From Planctomycetia bacterium (lineage in GTDB: Bacteria; Planctomycetota; Planctomycetia; Pirellulales; UBA1268): a stretch of 32,562 nt of DNA. Location of the stretch: NCBI GenBank assembly GCA_026401075.1, contig JAPLNQ010000139.1:1-32562 (forward strand), read 5' to 3'. A program made the position numbers and the translations under genes. Shown in pieces: positions 1-7,923 of this stretch; position 1 is the first letter of the stretch, and each line of letters starts with the position of its first letter. Below the pieces are notes generated by a model that saw only the letters and a list, made by a program, of their open reading frames with translations, searched no databases and had not been told where the DNA came from.

Positions 1-285
1 ATCCTCTGGGCGATCCAGCGGGTCTATCTCGGTGCCGAATACAAGGGTCCCCATGGCGACCATCTGACGCCGATCACGCCACGTGAATTGGCGATCGCCA
101 CCCCGCTGGTGTTTTTCGCGATTCTGTTCGGTGTCGCTCCGCAGTTGCTCTTCAACTACGTCACGCCGACCGTCAACCGTCAGGTGGAGACGCTGGCTGA
201 CTGGACCCGTCGCGTGCACGACGGCCCCGCAGGGCTGCCAGTGGCCGCTATTCAGGAGCCCGCGGCGGCGCAGGCGGCCCGTTAA
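1..285 (+). CDS. nuoM: NADH-quinone oxidoreductase subunit M, C-terminal fragment
   Basis: This is the 3' end of a gene that starts before the window; about 94 residues are visible in frame 1. The visible part opens with ILWAIQRVYLG, which resembles the segment near the end of the proton-pumping antiporter-like subunits of complex I. One hydrophobic helix follows (roughly residues 33-54 of the visible part) and then a hydrophilic, alanine-rich tail. The assignment rests mainly on context: nuoN follows after 42 bp on the same strand, and nuoM-nuoN is the usual end of the nuo operon. The product would sit in the cytoplasmic membrane as part of the proton-translocating arm. NuoL is the main alternative for a fragment this short. 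Confidence 0.8.
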   Translation: MLWAIQRVYLGAEYKGPHGDHLTPITPRELAIATPLVFFAILFGVAPQLLFNYVTPTVNRQVETLADWTRRVHDGPAGLPVAAIQEPAAAQAAR

Positions 286-327
286 CCAGATCTCAGTAGT
301 CATCCCCGCAGTGAAGGAAACCAGACC

Positions 328-1995
328 GTGAACCTCGGCTCGCTCATCACAGGCTCGCTCAACGACACGCTCGCCGTGTCGCTGCCCCTGTTCCGCACCG
401 AGCTCTGCCTTGCCACCACGATCGTGCTCGTGCTGCTCTGCCGGATGCTGCCAGTGCTGCGTCGGCTCGATTCCGGAATCGTGGCACTGGGAGGCGTCTG
501 CTTCGCCCTCTGGTATGCGTGGAACGATCTGCGGGGCAACCCTGTGGGAGGCCTGTTGCACGGCGGTGCGAACGGGGGCGGCGTCGTGCGCCAGGAGCTG
601 TTCGGAGGCCTGCTGGTATTCGACTCGCTGACAGCCTACATCCGGTTCCTGTTGATGGGATTCCTCGCCCTCTACATTCCGTTCACGAAGGCATCGGGCA
701 TTCCCGATCACGAGGACGGCGCCGACTTCTACACGCTCGTGCTTGGGGCGACGCTGGGTATGTGTCTGATGGCCTCGGCCAACCACCTGCTGATGGTCTT
801 CATGGCGGTGGAGATGGCGAGCGTTCCCTCCTACGCCTTGGCGGGTCTGCTCAAGGGCCGGAAGGCGAGTTCGGAGGCGGCGCTCAAATACGCCGTGTAC
901 GGTGCGGGGGCGGCGGGCATCATGCTCTACGGCATCAGCCTGCTGGGCGGCCTGCTGGGCACCTGCCACCTGCCGAGCATGGCGACGGAAATTGCGCGGG
1001 TCATCGATTCCGGATCGGCCAGCGGGAGCGTGATGGTGCTGGCCCTCGGCGGGTTGATGATGGCGGTCGGCCTGGCATTCAAGCTGTCGGCGGTGCCGTT
1101 CCACTTCTGGTGCCCGGACGTCTTCGAGGGGGCTGCTGCCGAGATCGGCGGCTTCCTGTCGGTCGCGAGCAAGGCGGCGGCAGTGGCTCTGTTGCTGCGG
1201 GTTTGCTTCGGTCTGGGCGTGTCGCCGACGGGGATCAACGCTGCGGCGGTGGCAAACCTCGCGGAGCCGGGCCTTGCCGGCTTGGGAGCGACGCGGCACT
1301 TCATGGTGTGCGTCGTCGGCCTGATGGCCGCCATCACCTGCACGCTGGGCAATCTCGCGGCGTACGGTCAGACCAACATGAAGCGTCTGCTGGCCTACTC
1401 GACCATTGCCCACGCCGGCTACCTGATGATGGCGGTGGCGGCGGCCGTGGCACTCATCGGTGTTGATCCGGCCGGAGCCCGCGACGCGGTCAGCGCGGTC
1501 GCCTTCTACCTCGGCACCTACGTGTTCATGAACCTGGCCGCCTTCGCCATCGTGGCGTTCCTCCGCAATCAACTGCGCAGTGAGGAGATCGAGTCGTATG
1601 CCGGTCTGGTGCGTTCCAGTCCGGGGATCGTCGTCGCCATGGCCGTCGTGCTCGTGAGCCTGATCGGCCTGCCGCCGCTGGCGGGATTCGTGGCGAAGTT
1701 CCTTGTGTTTGCCTCGCTCGTGCAGGCGATTTCGCTCGGGGCCGAGCGGCCCCTGATGCTCGTCCTGCTCGTCGTCGGAGGGTTCAACACGGTGATCAGC
1801 CTCTTTTATTACCTGCGCGTGCTCAAGGTGATGACCTTCGACCCGCCACCGGCCGACCGCGCGGGGGGAGAGTTTTCGCTGGTCTCGCTGCCGGGAGCGG
1901 TCGTCACCGCGCTCGCTGTGCCGGTCGTGGTGCTCGGCGTGTTCTGGTCGGGCCTCTATGCCTGCGCTCAACTGGCGGGTGCCTTCGCATCCTGA
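328..1995 (+). CDS. nuoN: NADH-quinone oxidoreductase subunit N
   Basis: A 555-residue polytopic membrane protein with about fourteen hydrophobic segments, slightly longer than typical NuoN (about 480-500). Family landmarks include MVFMAVEMASVPSYALAGLL, the conserved helix with the charged residue of the antiporter-like fold, then a lysine-bearing AFKLSAVPFHFWCPDVFEGA and MKRLLAYSTIAHAGY. It is one of the three Mrp-antiporter-like subunits of complex I and couples quinone reduction to proton translocation. The GTG start at 328 is preceded by AAGGAA at a good distance. It follows nuoM by 42 bp and precedes the next gene by 15 bp, so it is probably the last nuo gene of the operon. Confidence 0.95.
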   Translation: MNLGSLITGSLNDTLAVSLPLFRTELCLATTIVLVLLCRMLPVLRRLDSGIVALGGVCFALWYAWNDLRGNPVGGLLHGGANGGGVVRQELFGGLLVFDSLTAYIRFLLMGFLALYIPFTKASGIPDHEDGADFYTLVLGATLGMCLMASANHLLMVFMAVEMASVPSYALAGLLKGRKASSEAALKYAVYGAGAAGIMLYGISLLGGLLGTCHLPSMATEIARVIDSGSASGSVMVLALGGLMMAVGLAFKLSAVPFHFWCPDVFEGAAAEIGGFLSVASKAAAVALLLRVCFGLGVSPTGINAAAVANLAEPGLAGLGATRHFMVCVVGLMAAITCTLGNLAAYGQTNMKRLLAYSTIAHAGYLMMAVAAAVALIGVDPAGARDAVSAVAFYLGTYVFMNLAAFAIVAFLRNQLRSEEIESYAGLVRSSPGIVVAMAVVLVSLIGLPPLAGFVAKFLVFASLVQAISLGAERPLMLVLLVVGGFNTVISLFYYLRVLKVMTFDPPPADRAGGEFSLVSLPGAVVTALAVPVVVLGVFWSGLYACAQLAGAFAS

Positions 1996-2010
1996 CCGGA
2001 ATCACTCATC

Positions 2011-2430
2011 ATGCCATCCTCAGATCCTCTCTGCCGCCTGCTCGATGTGCTCCAGCCGTCGCTTGCCATGTATCTGGCCGACTCCGGTATCTGGAGCTAT
2101 CCCGGCAAGGAATCGATCAAACTCGCGCTGGCCGATCTGGTCGGCGACCACCGGAGTCTGGTGGAGCGGGCCGCCGTGGCGACCGAGGACCGCGGTATCG
2201 CGGTACCGTCGCCAGCCTATCCGATCAGTTTCACCGGCTGCCACGACGTGGACATGCGGTCCCTGCTGCCACGAGTCGTCGCCGGACTCCGGGGTCAGGC
2301 GGCCGCGATCGACGTGATCATCGCATCGACAGCCACCGATGGCGTCGCGGCCGAACTGGCCCGGGAGGCGAAGGCCACAACGCTGAGCCACATCAACGTG
2401 CTGGAGCAGGTGGCAACGTCGCCATCCTGA
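2011..2430 (+). CDS. Hypothetical protein of 139 residues following nuoN
   Basis: I do not recognise a family. The product is soluble, lacks a signal peptide or membrane segment, and looks mostly helical. The centre (about residues 64-90) has an unusual run, AYPISFTGCHDVDMRSLLP, with a Cys-His-Asp cluster. The ATG start lies 15 bp after the nuoN stop and has no strong ribosome binding site, which suggests translational coupling to nuoN. Codon use and GC match the neighbours. It may simply be co-transcribed with nuo and tatD; its position does not show a role in respiration. Confidence 0.7.
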   Translation: MPSSDPLCRLLDVLQPSLAMYLADSGIWSYPGKESIKLALADLVGDHRSLVERAAVATEDRGIAVPSPAYPISFTGCHDVDMRSLLPRVVAGLRGQAAAIDVIIASTATDGVAAELAREAKATTLSHINVLEQVATSPS

Positions 2431-2445
2431 TCGATCTCATCGATC
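2429..2445. repeat. Perfect 7-bp inverted repeat at the stop codon of the 2011-2430 gene
   Basis: GATCGAT at 2429-2435 and its reverse complement ATCGATC at 2439-2445 flank a 3-nt loop. The left arm overlaps the TGA stop codon. No T-run follows, so this is not a classical intrinsic terminator. It could be a processing or attenuation hairpin between this gene and tatD, or chance. Confidence 0.4.
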
Positions 2446-2476
2446 GGGCGGCCTGTGCTTTGTGGGCCACCTTTTC

Positions 2477-3250
2477 ATGGAATACTTTGACAGCCACTGC
2501 CATCTCGACCCGATGCGGTACGGGGACGATCTTCCAGAGGTGATCGCCCGGGCGCGGGCGGCGGGCGTGGTGGGCATGACGCTGATCGGCACCCGGGCCT
2601 CCGATAGCGAGGCCGCCGCCGAACTGGCGGCCCGGGAATCAGGCCTCGCGGCGGCCGCCGGCATTCATCCCAACGACGTCGCCGGGATCGAGCCCGACGA
2701 ATGGGATCGCATCACGCGGCTCGTCGTTTCCGGACGGGTGGCGGCGATCGGCGAGACCGGCCTCGACTGGTATCGCGATTCCGCGCCGCGAGACCTGCAG
2801 CGGGAGTTCTTCGACCGCCACATCCGGCTGGCCCAGAGCCTGGGGCTGCCGTTGGTCGTGCACACCCGCGACAGCATCCGCGACACCCTCGACACGCTTC
2901 GCGAGGCGATCGCCCGCGGGCCGCTGAGCGTGGTGCTGCATGCCTTCACCGGCACGCAGGCCGAGGCCGAAGAGGCCGTGTCGCTCGGCTGTTGTCTCGG
3001 ATTCGCGGGCATGGTGACCTTCCGGTCCGCTGCCGCCCTGCGGGAAGTGGCCGCTGCCGTTCCGGCCGATCGATTACTGATCGAGACGGACAGCCCCTTT
3101 CTCTCACCAGAACCCTTGCGCGGCCGGCGGAACGAGCCGTCCCACGTCGTGCACACAGCCCGTTGCCTCGCGATCGCACGCGGCGTCTCGCTCGAGCGGC
3201 TGGCGGCCGAGACCACCGCCAATGCGAAGCGGGTGTTTCTCCGCCGCTGA
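2477..3250 (+). CDS. tatD: TatD family metal-dependent hydrolase (DNase)
   Basis: A 257-residue protein with the full amidohydrolase-fold signature. The N-terminal metal site is FDSHCHLD. A glutamate motif, AIGETGLDWYRD, comes next, followed by PLVVHTRDS, VLHAFTG and the C-terminal LLIETDSPFLSPEPLRG. TatD proteins are cytoplasmic metal-dependent 3'-5' exonucleases or DNases linked to DNA damage repair. I chose the ATG at 2477 rather than an in-frame GTG at 2462 because the family normally starts within a few residues of the DxHxH motif. The gene follows the unknown 139-residue gene by 46 bp and precedes the redoxin gene by 59 bp. Confidence 0.92.
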   Translation: MEYFDSHCHLDPMRYGDDLPEVIARARAAGVVGMTLIGTRASDSEAAAELAARESGLAAAAGIHPNDVAGIEPDEWDRITRLVVSGRVAAIGETGLDWYRDSAPRDLQREFFDRHIRLAQSLGLPLVVHTRDSIRDTLDTLREAIARGPLSVVLHAFTGTQAEAEEAVSLGCCLGFAGMVTFRSAAALREVAAAVPADRLLIETDSPFLSPEPLRGRRNEPSHVVHTARCLAIARGVSLERLAAETTANAKRVFLRR

Positions 3251-3309
3251 CAACGGTAGCATGGCTCGTTTGCACCGCCTGCGTTCGCCCCCGCCAAGGA
3301 GACACGTCT

Positions 3310-3891
3310 ATGGTTCGCACCCCCAGCACGATGCTGCCGCTCGGCACGGTCGCCCCCGATTTCGAACTTCCCAACGTCGACGGTCGCATAGTGGGCCTGG
3401 CCGATGCGGCCGGACCGAGGGGCACGGTGGTGATGTTCATCTGCAACCACTGCCCGTTCGTGAAGCACGTGGCCGATCAACTGGCCGCGATAGGACGCGA
3501 CTTCCTGCCGCGAGGCGTCGGGATCGTGGCGATCAGCTCCAACGACGTCTCCAGCCATCCGGCCGATTCTCCGGAGCAGATGGTGCGGGAGGCGGAGGAG
3601 CGGGGCTATCTTTTTCCCTACCTCTACGACGAGACGCAGGAGGTGGCCAAGGACTACCACGCCGCCTGCACGCCCGACTTCTATCTGTTCGACGCCGATC
3701 GGTCGCTGGTCTACCGCGGCCAGCTCGACTCAAGCCGTCCGGGGAGCGACATCCCCGTGACGGGCAGCGACCTGAGGGGGGCGATCGACGCCCTGCTGTC
3801 TGGACGACCGCCTTTGGCCGACCAGAAGCCGAGCATCGGCTGCAACATCAAGTGGAAGGCCGGCCACGAGCCACCCTTCTTCCACGCCTGA
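3310..3891 (+). CDS. Thioredoxin-fold protein, AhpC/TSA-like redoxin
   Basis: A 193-residue protein. The N-terminus has the redoxin signature GTVAPDFELPNVDG. The active site is CNHCPFVKHV (about residues 45-54), a CxxC followed by cis-Pro-type context that is common in an uncharacterised bacterial thioredoxin family. TPDFYLFD near residue 120 supplies the conserved cis-proline loop. There is no signal peptide, so a cytoplasmic thiol-disulfide or peroxide-reducing role is likely. AAGGAG about 10 bp upstream supports the ATG at 3310. Its stop lies 13 bp from the stop of the convergent csrA gene. The exact substrate cannot be told. Confidence 0.88.
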   Translation: MVRTPSTMLPLGTVAPDFELPNVDGRIVGLADAAGPRGTVVMFICNHCPFVKHVADQLAAIGRDFLPRGVGIVAISSNDVSSHPADSPEQMVREAEERGYLFPYLYDETQEVAKDYHAACTPDFYLFDADRSLVYRGQLDSSRPGSDIPVTGSDLRGAIDALLSGRPPLADQKPSIGCNIKWKAGHEPPFFHA

Positions 3892-3904
3892 CGGCAGCTG
3901 CGTC

Positions 3905-4174
3905 CTACCGCCGCGGCCCCTCCGGCGGGCGAGCCTGACCGTTGTTGCCACGACCTGCAAACTTGCCGATGTCCTGCGTGTCGCCCGGTTCCAGTCGCGA
4001 GGCCCGCAGATTTTCCCGCTGGATCGCCTCGTAGACCTCCTGCCGGTGCACGGGGATCTCGGTAGGAGCATTAATGCCCAGCCGGACCTTGTCTCCCCTG
4101 ATGTCCACGATCGTCACGACGATGTTGTCGCCGATCATGATGCTTTCGTCACGTTGTCTGGAGAGTACGAGCAT
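3905..4174 (-). CDS. csrA: Carbon storage regulator CsrA (translational repressor)
   Basis: An 89-residue protein whose first 60 residues match CsrA throughout: [16 protein letters not shown], then [23 protein letters not shown]. The RNA-contacting first strand (LVLSR) and the VHR motif are intact. CsrA dimers bind GGA-containing hairpins in mRNA leaders and block translation. A hydrophilic tail of about 25-30 residues, rich in Gly, Arg and Pro, extends past the usual 60-75 residue length. It follows fliW by 60 bp on the same strand, the standard pairing in which FliW binds and inhibits CsrA until flagellin titrates FliW away. Confidence 0.95.
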   Translation of the reverse strand: MLVLSRQRDESIMIGDNIVVTIVDIRGDKVRLGINAPTEIPVHRQEVYEAIQRENLRASRLEPGDTQDIGKFAGRGNNGQARPPEGPRR

Positions 4175-4181
4175 CGCTGGT

Positions 4182-4194
4182 TCCTTCCTGATCC
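4182..4194 (-). promoter_or_regulatory. Three GGA trinucleotides overlapping the csrA ribosome binding site
   Basis: On the minus strand the csrA leader carries GGA at 4194-4192, 4188-4186 and 4184-4182, including an AGGAAGGA stretch that is also the Shine-Dalgarno sequence, 7-8 nt before the ATG. GGA is the core of CsrA binding sites, so direct autoregulation is possible. A purine-rich ribosome binding site alone would look similar, so this is suggestive only. Confidence 0.4.
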
Positions 4195-4234
4195 TTTCGT
4201 ATTGCCGACGATCCTGCGTCGGTGGCTACAAAGA

Positions 4235-4675
4235 TTATGCACTCTTTTTGAGTGACGGTCGTTGGGGATTGATTTCGTATTGCATGGAAAGTTCGCCGGA
4301 GGCAACGACCTGACGGCCCGTGCGGGCTTCAAGGTTGATGACGATCGGTGCTTTTAGATTGAGGGTGAGGCCCGTGGCGGTTTTTCCAACGACGACCACC
4401 ACCTGAGCCTGCCGCATGTCGGCCAACGCCAGGGGGGTGAGTTCGCTGCGGGGGATTCGCACCTGGTACTCGGGGACGAAGCGACGCGGACTGACAACGG
4501 CCAACGCGACATCGCCACGGGTGGTGCTCTGCAGCCATCCAAGGGCGTCGTTGTCGGAGTCGGCGAGCAACGCCCAATCGCGGCAATCCTCAAGTCCAGG
4601 CAGTCCGCTGGGGAAGTGGAGGATGTCTGCCGGATCGACGTCGATCCGCCCAAATCTGTTGGTGGCAATTCGCAT
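4235..4675 (-). CDS. fliW: Flagellar assembly factor FliW (CsrA antagonist)
   Basis: A 146-residue protein with the FliW pattern. The start MRIATNRFGRIDVDPADILH is followed by FPSGLPGLEDCRDWALL, then WLQSTTRGDVALAVVSP and the C-terminal NLKAPIVINLEARTGRQVV. FliW binds CsrA allosterically and also binds flagellin, which links flagellin levels to CsrA activity. The open frame extends further upstream, but the ATG at 4675 has a clear AAGGAG about 8 nt ahead and matches the family start. csrA follows 60 bp downstream. No flagellin or other flagellar gene is in the window, so the flagellar link is known from the family, not seen here. Confidence 0.93.
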   Translation of the reverse strand: MRIATNRFGRIDVDPADILHFPSGLPGLEDCRDWALLADSDNDALGWLQSTTRGDVALAVVSPRRFVPEYQVRIPRSELTPLALADMRQAQVVVVVGKTATGLTLNLKAPIVINLEARTGRQVVASGELSMQYEINPQRPSLKKSA

Positions 4676-4963
4676 GGGGGCACTCCTTCGCCTCAATCGC
4701 ATCGAAACAGCGTCTGCGGCCACTTGGCCAGCCGACACGTGTTCGCACCCTAGAGATCGGCAGTTAGGGAGGTTGGGGTTGAAGAAATAGGCTTGGATAA
4801 ACAAGAAGGATGCGGAAGACGTTGCTGGCAATGGAGTTGGTGACGACTGCGTCGCCGTGCGGGCCTACGCAGGCCGGGTTGCGAATTCGGTAAATCTGTC
4901 ACAATCGGTCCGCCGTCCGGTGCATGTCCGGCTGCCGATTCTTGCATTCACGTGGAGAACATG
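4676..4963. other. Divergent intergenic region between fliW and the lipoprotein gene
   Basis: This 288-bp gap separates two divergently transcribed genes and should hold both promoters. I see no confident -35/-10 pair. Two short inverted repeats are present: GGCCT/AGGCC around a 4-nt loop at 4862-4875, and an imperfect one just upstream around 4841-4858. No convincing reading frame is present apart from the upstream extension of fliW, which I consider non-coding. Confidence 0.4.
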
Positions 4964-5716
4964 ATGCGTCGCTCCGTTCAGCTTGCCGCCATCGGTCTGA
5001 TTGCCGCTTCAGGGTGTTTCTCCGGCGGCTACGACGCTGATTACCGCAGCAGCCTGCAGCGTTACCGCCAGGAGGGCGAGTTTCAGCAACTGCGCCCCAC
5101 GCCGCACGTGCTCGCCGACCAGCGTCTGGCTCTCCGCGTTCCCAAAGTCTTCACGGACGAGGATGCCGTCGGGGACAAGAACTGGTCCAAGCCGCCATTC
5201 CTCCAGGATTTTCCAGGGTTTCGAGTTGCAGTGCAGCGGATCAAAGAAGTCGACGGCGTGCAGTGGCCGGCCGTGCTTTCCGTGGGCGTGTTGACCGACA
5301 AGGAGAGCGGCCTCGACGAACTCAAAAAGAAGATCCTGAACCAGGTGCAGAAGGAGGCGTCGTTTGCAAAGGCGGCCTGGGCTGCGGTCGAGGGCCAGCC
5401 GGGTGTCGGGGGCAAGGCGTCCTGGTCGGTGTTGAAGCTTGGCGGGCCGCAGCCGTTCGATCGAGTCAACAAGGGAGTCGACGAGAAGAACAACACCGAG
5501 GGGGAGACGCAAATCTGGGTCGCGTTGGACCCCGACGCCAAGGTCGCCGCAGCGCTGGTGTGGCGGGTGCCTCAGGCGTTGGCAGCAGAGATGCCGCTGG
5601 GCGAACTGGCCGAGCTTGTGACCCGCACCGTCGAGTTCAAGGCCTTGGCCGAGCCGGCCCCCGCGGCAGCCCCGGCTCCCGCGGCGGCTGCGCAGGCTCC
5701 CGCGGCGGCGAAGTGA
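4964..5716 (+). CDS. Predicted lipoprotein of unknown function
   Basis: A 250-residue secreted protein. The N-terminus is a short type II signal peptide, MRRSVQLAAIGLIAASGC, with cysteine in a lipobox-like ASGC context, so the mature protein should be lipid-anchored. The middle is a soluble domain of about 190 residues with no family I recognise. The C-terminus is a low-complexity Ala-Pro tail (about the last 25 residues). GGAG lies 6 nt before the ATG at 4964; the ATG at 4961 and a GTG at 4952 are alternatives. It is monocistronic as far as can be seen and converges on the permease gene, whose stop is 31 bp away. Confidence 0.75.
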   Translation: MRRSVQLAAIGLIAASGCFSGGYDADYRSSLQRYRQEGEFQQLRPTPHVLADQRLALRVPKVFTDEDAVGDKNWSKPPFLQDFPGFRVAVQRIKEVDGVQWPAVLSVGVLTDKESGLDELKKKILNQVQKEASFAKAAWAAVEGQPGVGGKASWSVLKLGGPQPFDRVNKGVDEKNNTEGETQIWVALDPDAKVAAALVWRVPQALAAEMPLGELAELVTRTVEFKALAEPAPAAAPAPAAAAQAPAAAK

Positions 5717-5747
5717 GCCTTTGGCGATCAGCTGAGTTGGGCGGCCC

Positions 5748-6844
5748 TCATTGCCACATTGGCTGGGCGGCCCAGGAAGCGAGCGGCGCCAGAATCAGCA
5801 ATGGCGCCCAGGCCCCCAGCGACGGACTGACCACGTAGGCCGTGGCCAGCGCGTGCCACCCGAATATCATCAGGAAGAAGACCACCGCCGACAGCACGCA
5901 CAGGCCGACTGCGACGAAGATACCCCGGCGATTGGGGCCGACCACGAGCGGGATGCCGAGCAACGCCAGCGACATGTCGAGCAGCGGAGAAACGATTCTG
6001 GCGTGCACTCTGAGGGGAATCTCTGCGCCGACTCCAAGGCTGGGATTGGCGATGGCTCGGACGAGTTCGATCGTCGACGAATACTGGCTCCAGTTGGCCG
6101 ACCCGATTAGTTGCTCGAAGGTCACGTCGCTGGTCACGAAGCACTCACCGGGGGAGAGCCAGTCCGCGGCCGACCGGGTGAACACCACCGTTCGCCCACT
6201 GCTTTGCAGGGGCTCGAGCCGATCGATGTCGGCGGGTTCGCGGACCTGACAGAGCAGGTATCCCGCCGGGTGCGCGGCGTCGGCTGGCTTCCAATAGGCC
6301 TCGGCTGCGTCGATCTGAGACTCGGTTTTTCGATCCGAAAGGTCGCAGACTGGGCGGATCGGCCGCGAAACAGAATCTCCGTCGCGTGGTCATAGCGGGC
6401 ATCGAACGGGTGGGCGGCGTCTCCGCGGAGATCCTGCGCGTTGCGCGTAAGGTTCTCACGTATCCGTGGCAGCACGATCTCCCGGTTGGCCATGGCCAGC
6501 AGGCTCACCACGGCTGCGAAGACCAGCGCCGAACGGGCGATGCGCCAGCGGGTCACGCCGGCCGCAAGCAGCGCCGTGAGTTCGTTGTGCCGCTCCAGCC
6601 ACGACAGCGCAAACATGGCGCTGGCTAGTGAGATCACCGGACTGGTGGCGTCGAAAAAGGAGATCAGCCGGTAGCCGTAGTAGGCCCCCAGCACCCGAGC
6701 CAGACCGCCCGCCCCCGGGGCATGGGCGATGAATTCCTCGATGTTCGTGAAGGCATCGACCACGAACGTGAGCCCGGCCAGGCTCACGAACACGATCATG
6801 AACGCATGCAGTTGGGCCCTGATGATGTAGCGGTCGATGAGCAT
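5748..6844 (-). CDS. LptF/LptG-family lipopolysaccharide transport permease, interrupted by a frameshift
   Basis: Two minus-strand reading frames together make one permease of about 365 residues, normal for LptF/LptG. The first half (from ATG 6844) has MLIDRYIIRAQLHAF, three membrane helices, and the conserved ERHNELTALLAAGVTRWRI. It leaves frame near 6330. The second half (to the stop at 5748) reads the periplasmic end and the last three helices, including RRGIFVAVGLCVLSAVVFF. Adding one base to the five-T run at 6326-6330 joins them smoothly through IEKTESQIDAAEAYWKP. The protein would form the inner-membrane part of the LptB2FG exporter with LptB. LptF and LptG cannot be separated here. 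No lptB or lptC is nearby. Confidence 0.82.
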
Positions 6845-7074
6845 GAACGCTTGACGGATTGACACCGTGGCGGACGATTGACCGGTGAGCCAGACGCGGG
6901 CGTCTCCGGCTGACGGCGGCCGGGGCCTGAAGGGGCGTCGGAGGGTACGCGGGTCGGCCGGGAGCGTCAATCTGGGCTTCGGCCGGAAAATCGCCGCGGC
7001 CGAGGCTTCAAACCGTCTGAGATCGGTATGGCAAGGTGTAGACAGCCATGATTGGCAGCAGCGAGAGGAAGGCT

Positions 7075-7857
7075 ATGAAATGGGCCCGGTTGCTTCGAGC
7101 TCAGGCCAGCCGCTTGGCTGCTGGCGGCCTCGATCTCCTCTATCCGCCCCGCTGCCCGATCTGTCGGCGCGAGCCCTCCGCGGGGCACCCGGGAACGATG
7201 CCGGGGTCCGAATCGGCGTCCGTTGCGGCCTCAGTCTGCGAGATGTGCGCGAGGGCGTTGTCTGCCGATCTCGGCAGGTGTCTGAAGTGTGGTGAGTCCG
7301 GTGGCGCGGCCGACGGCTGCCGACTTTGCCCTCGGCGGCCCCACGACTGGCGTCACATCGCCGTCTTGTCATCCTATGCCGGTGCGCTTCGTGAGGCGGT
7401 GCTGCGGGCCAAGCGTCCGGCGGGTGACGATGTGGCGGCTGCGCTGGCGTTGCTGATCGTTCGCAAGCACGGGGAGAGGCTGGCTTCATGGGATGTCGGT
7501 CGGGTCGTGCCCGTCCCGATGCACTGGCTGCGACGGTCGATCCGTGGCACAAACGCCGCAGACGAGTTGTCGCGGCGGATCGCGAGGCTGATGGGCCTGC
7601 CCCACAGCCGCACGCTCTCGCGGCACCGAGCCACGCGGATGCAGAACGAACTGCCGATCGCCGACCGGCCGCACAACGTGCAGGGGGCCTTTCGCAGCCG
7701 CCGGCGGATCGATGGGGAGCGGATTTTGCTGGTGGACGATGTCGTGACGACCGGGGCGACGCTGTCGGCCTGCTGCCGGGCACTGCTGGCCGCCGGCGCA
7801 GAGACCGTGGACGTGGCGGTGGTGGCCAAGGCCGACAGAAGCACCGCCGCCGACTAG
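7075..7857 (+). CDS. comF: ComF-family phosphoribosyltransferase-like protein
   Basis: A 260-residue protein of the ComF (amidophosphoribosyltransferase-like) family. The N-terminus holds two zinc-finger-like cysteine pairs: CPIC at 27-30 with CEMC, then CLKC with CRLC. The C-terminus has the type I phosphoribosyltransferase PRPP loop ILLVDDVVTTGAT. ComF proteins are needed for DNA uptake in naturally competent bacteria, but many bacteria carry one without known competence. GAGAGGAAGG just upstream supports the ATG at 7075 over one at 7048. It is divergent from the permease and 66 bp ahead of hemC, probably co-transcribed with it. Confidence 0.88.
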   Translation: MKWARLLRAQASRLAAGGLDLLYPPRCPICRREPSAGHPGTMPGSESASVAASVCEMCARALSADLGRCLKCGESGGAADGCRLCPRRPHDWRHIAVLSSYAGALREAVLRAKRPAGDDVAAALALLIVRKHGERLASWDVGRVVPVPMHWLRRSIRGTNAADELSRRIARLMGLPHSRTLSRHRATRMQNELPIADRPHNVQGAFRSRRRIDGERILLVDDVVTTGATLSACCRALLAAGAETVDVAVVAKADRSTAAD

Positions 7858-7923
7858 GTTTCAGCGGGTAGACTCGGAACTCCGTCGAGCGTCGAACGCG
7901 GTGGTGAGGAGCAATACGCAGGC

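Noticed and set aside
4879-4905. Possible promoter TTGCGA/CACAAT before the lipoprotein gene
   Set aside because: The spacer is only 15 bp and both boxes match poorly.
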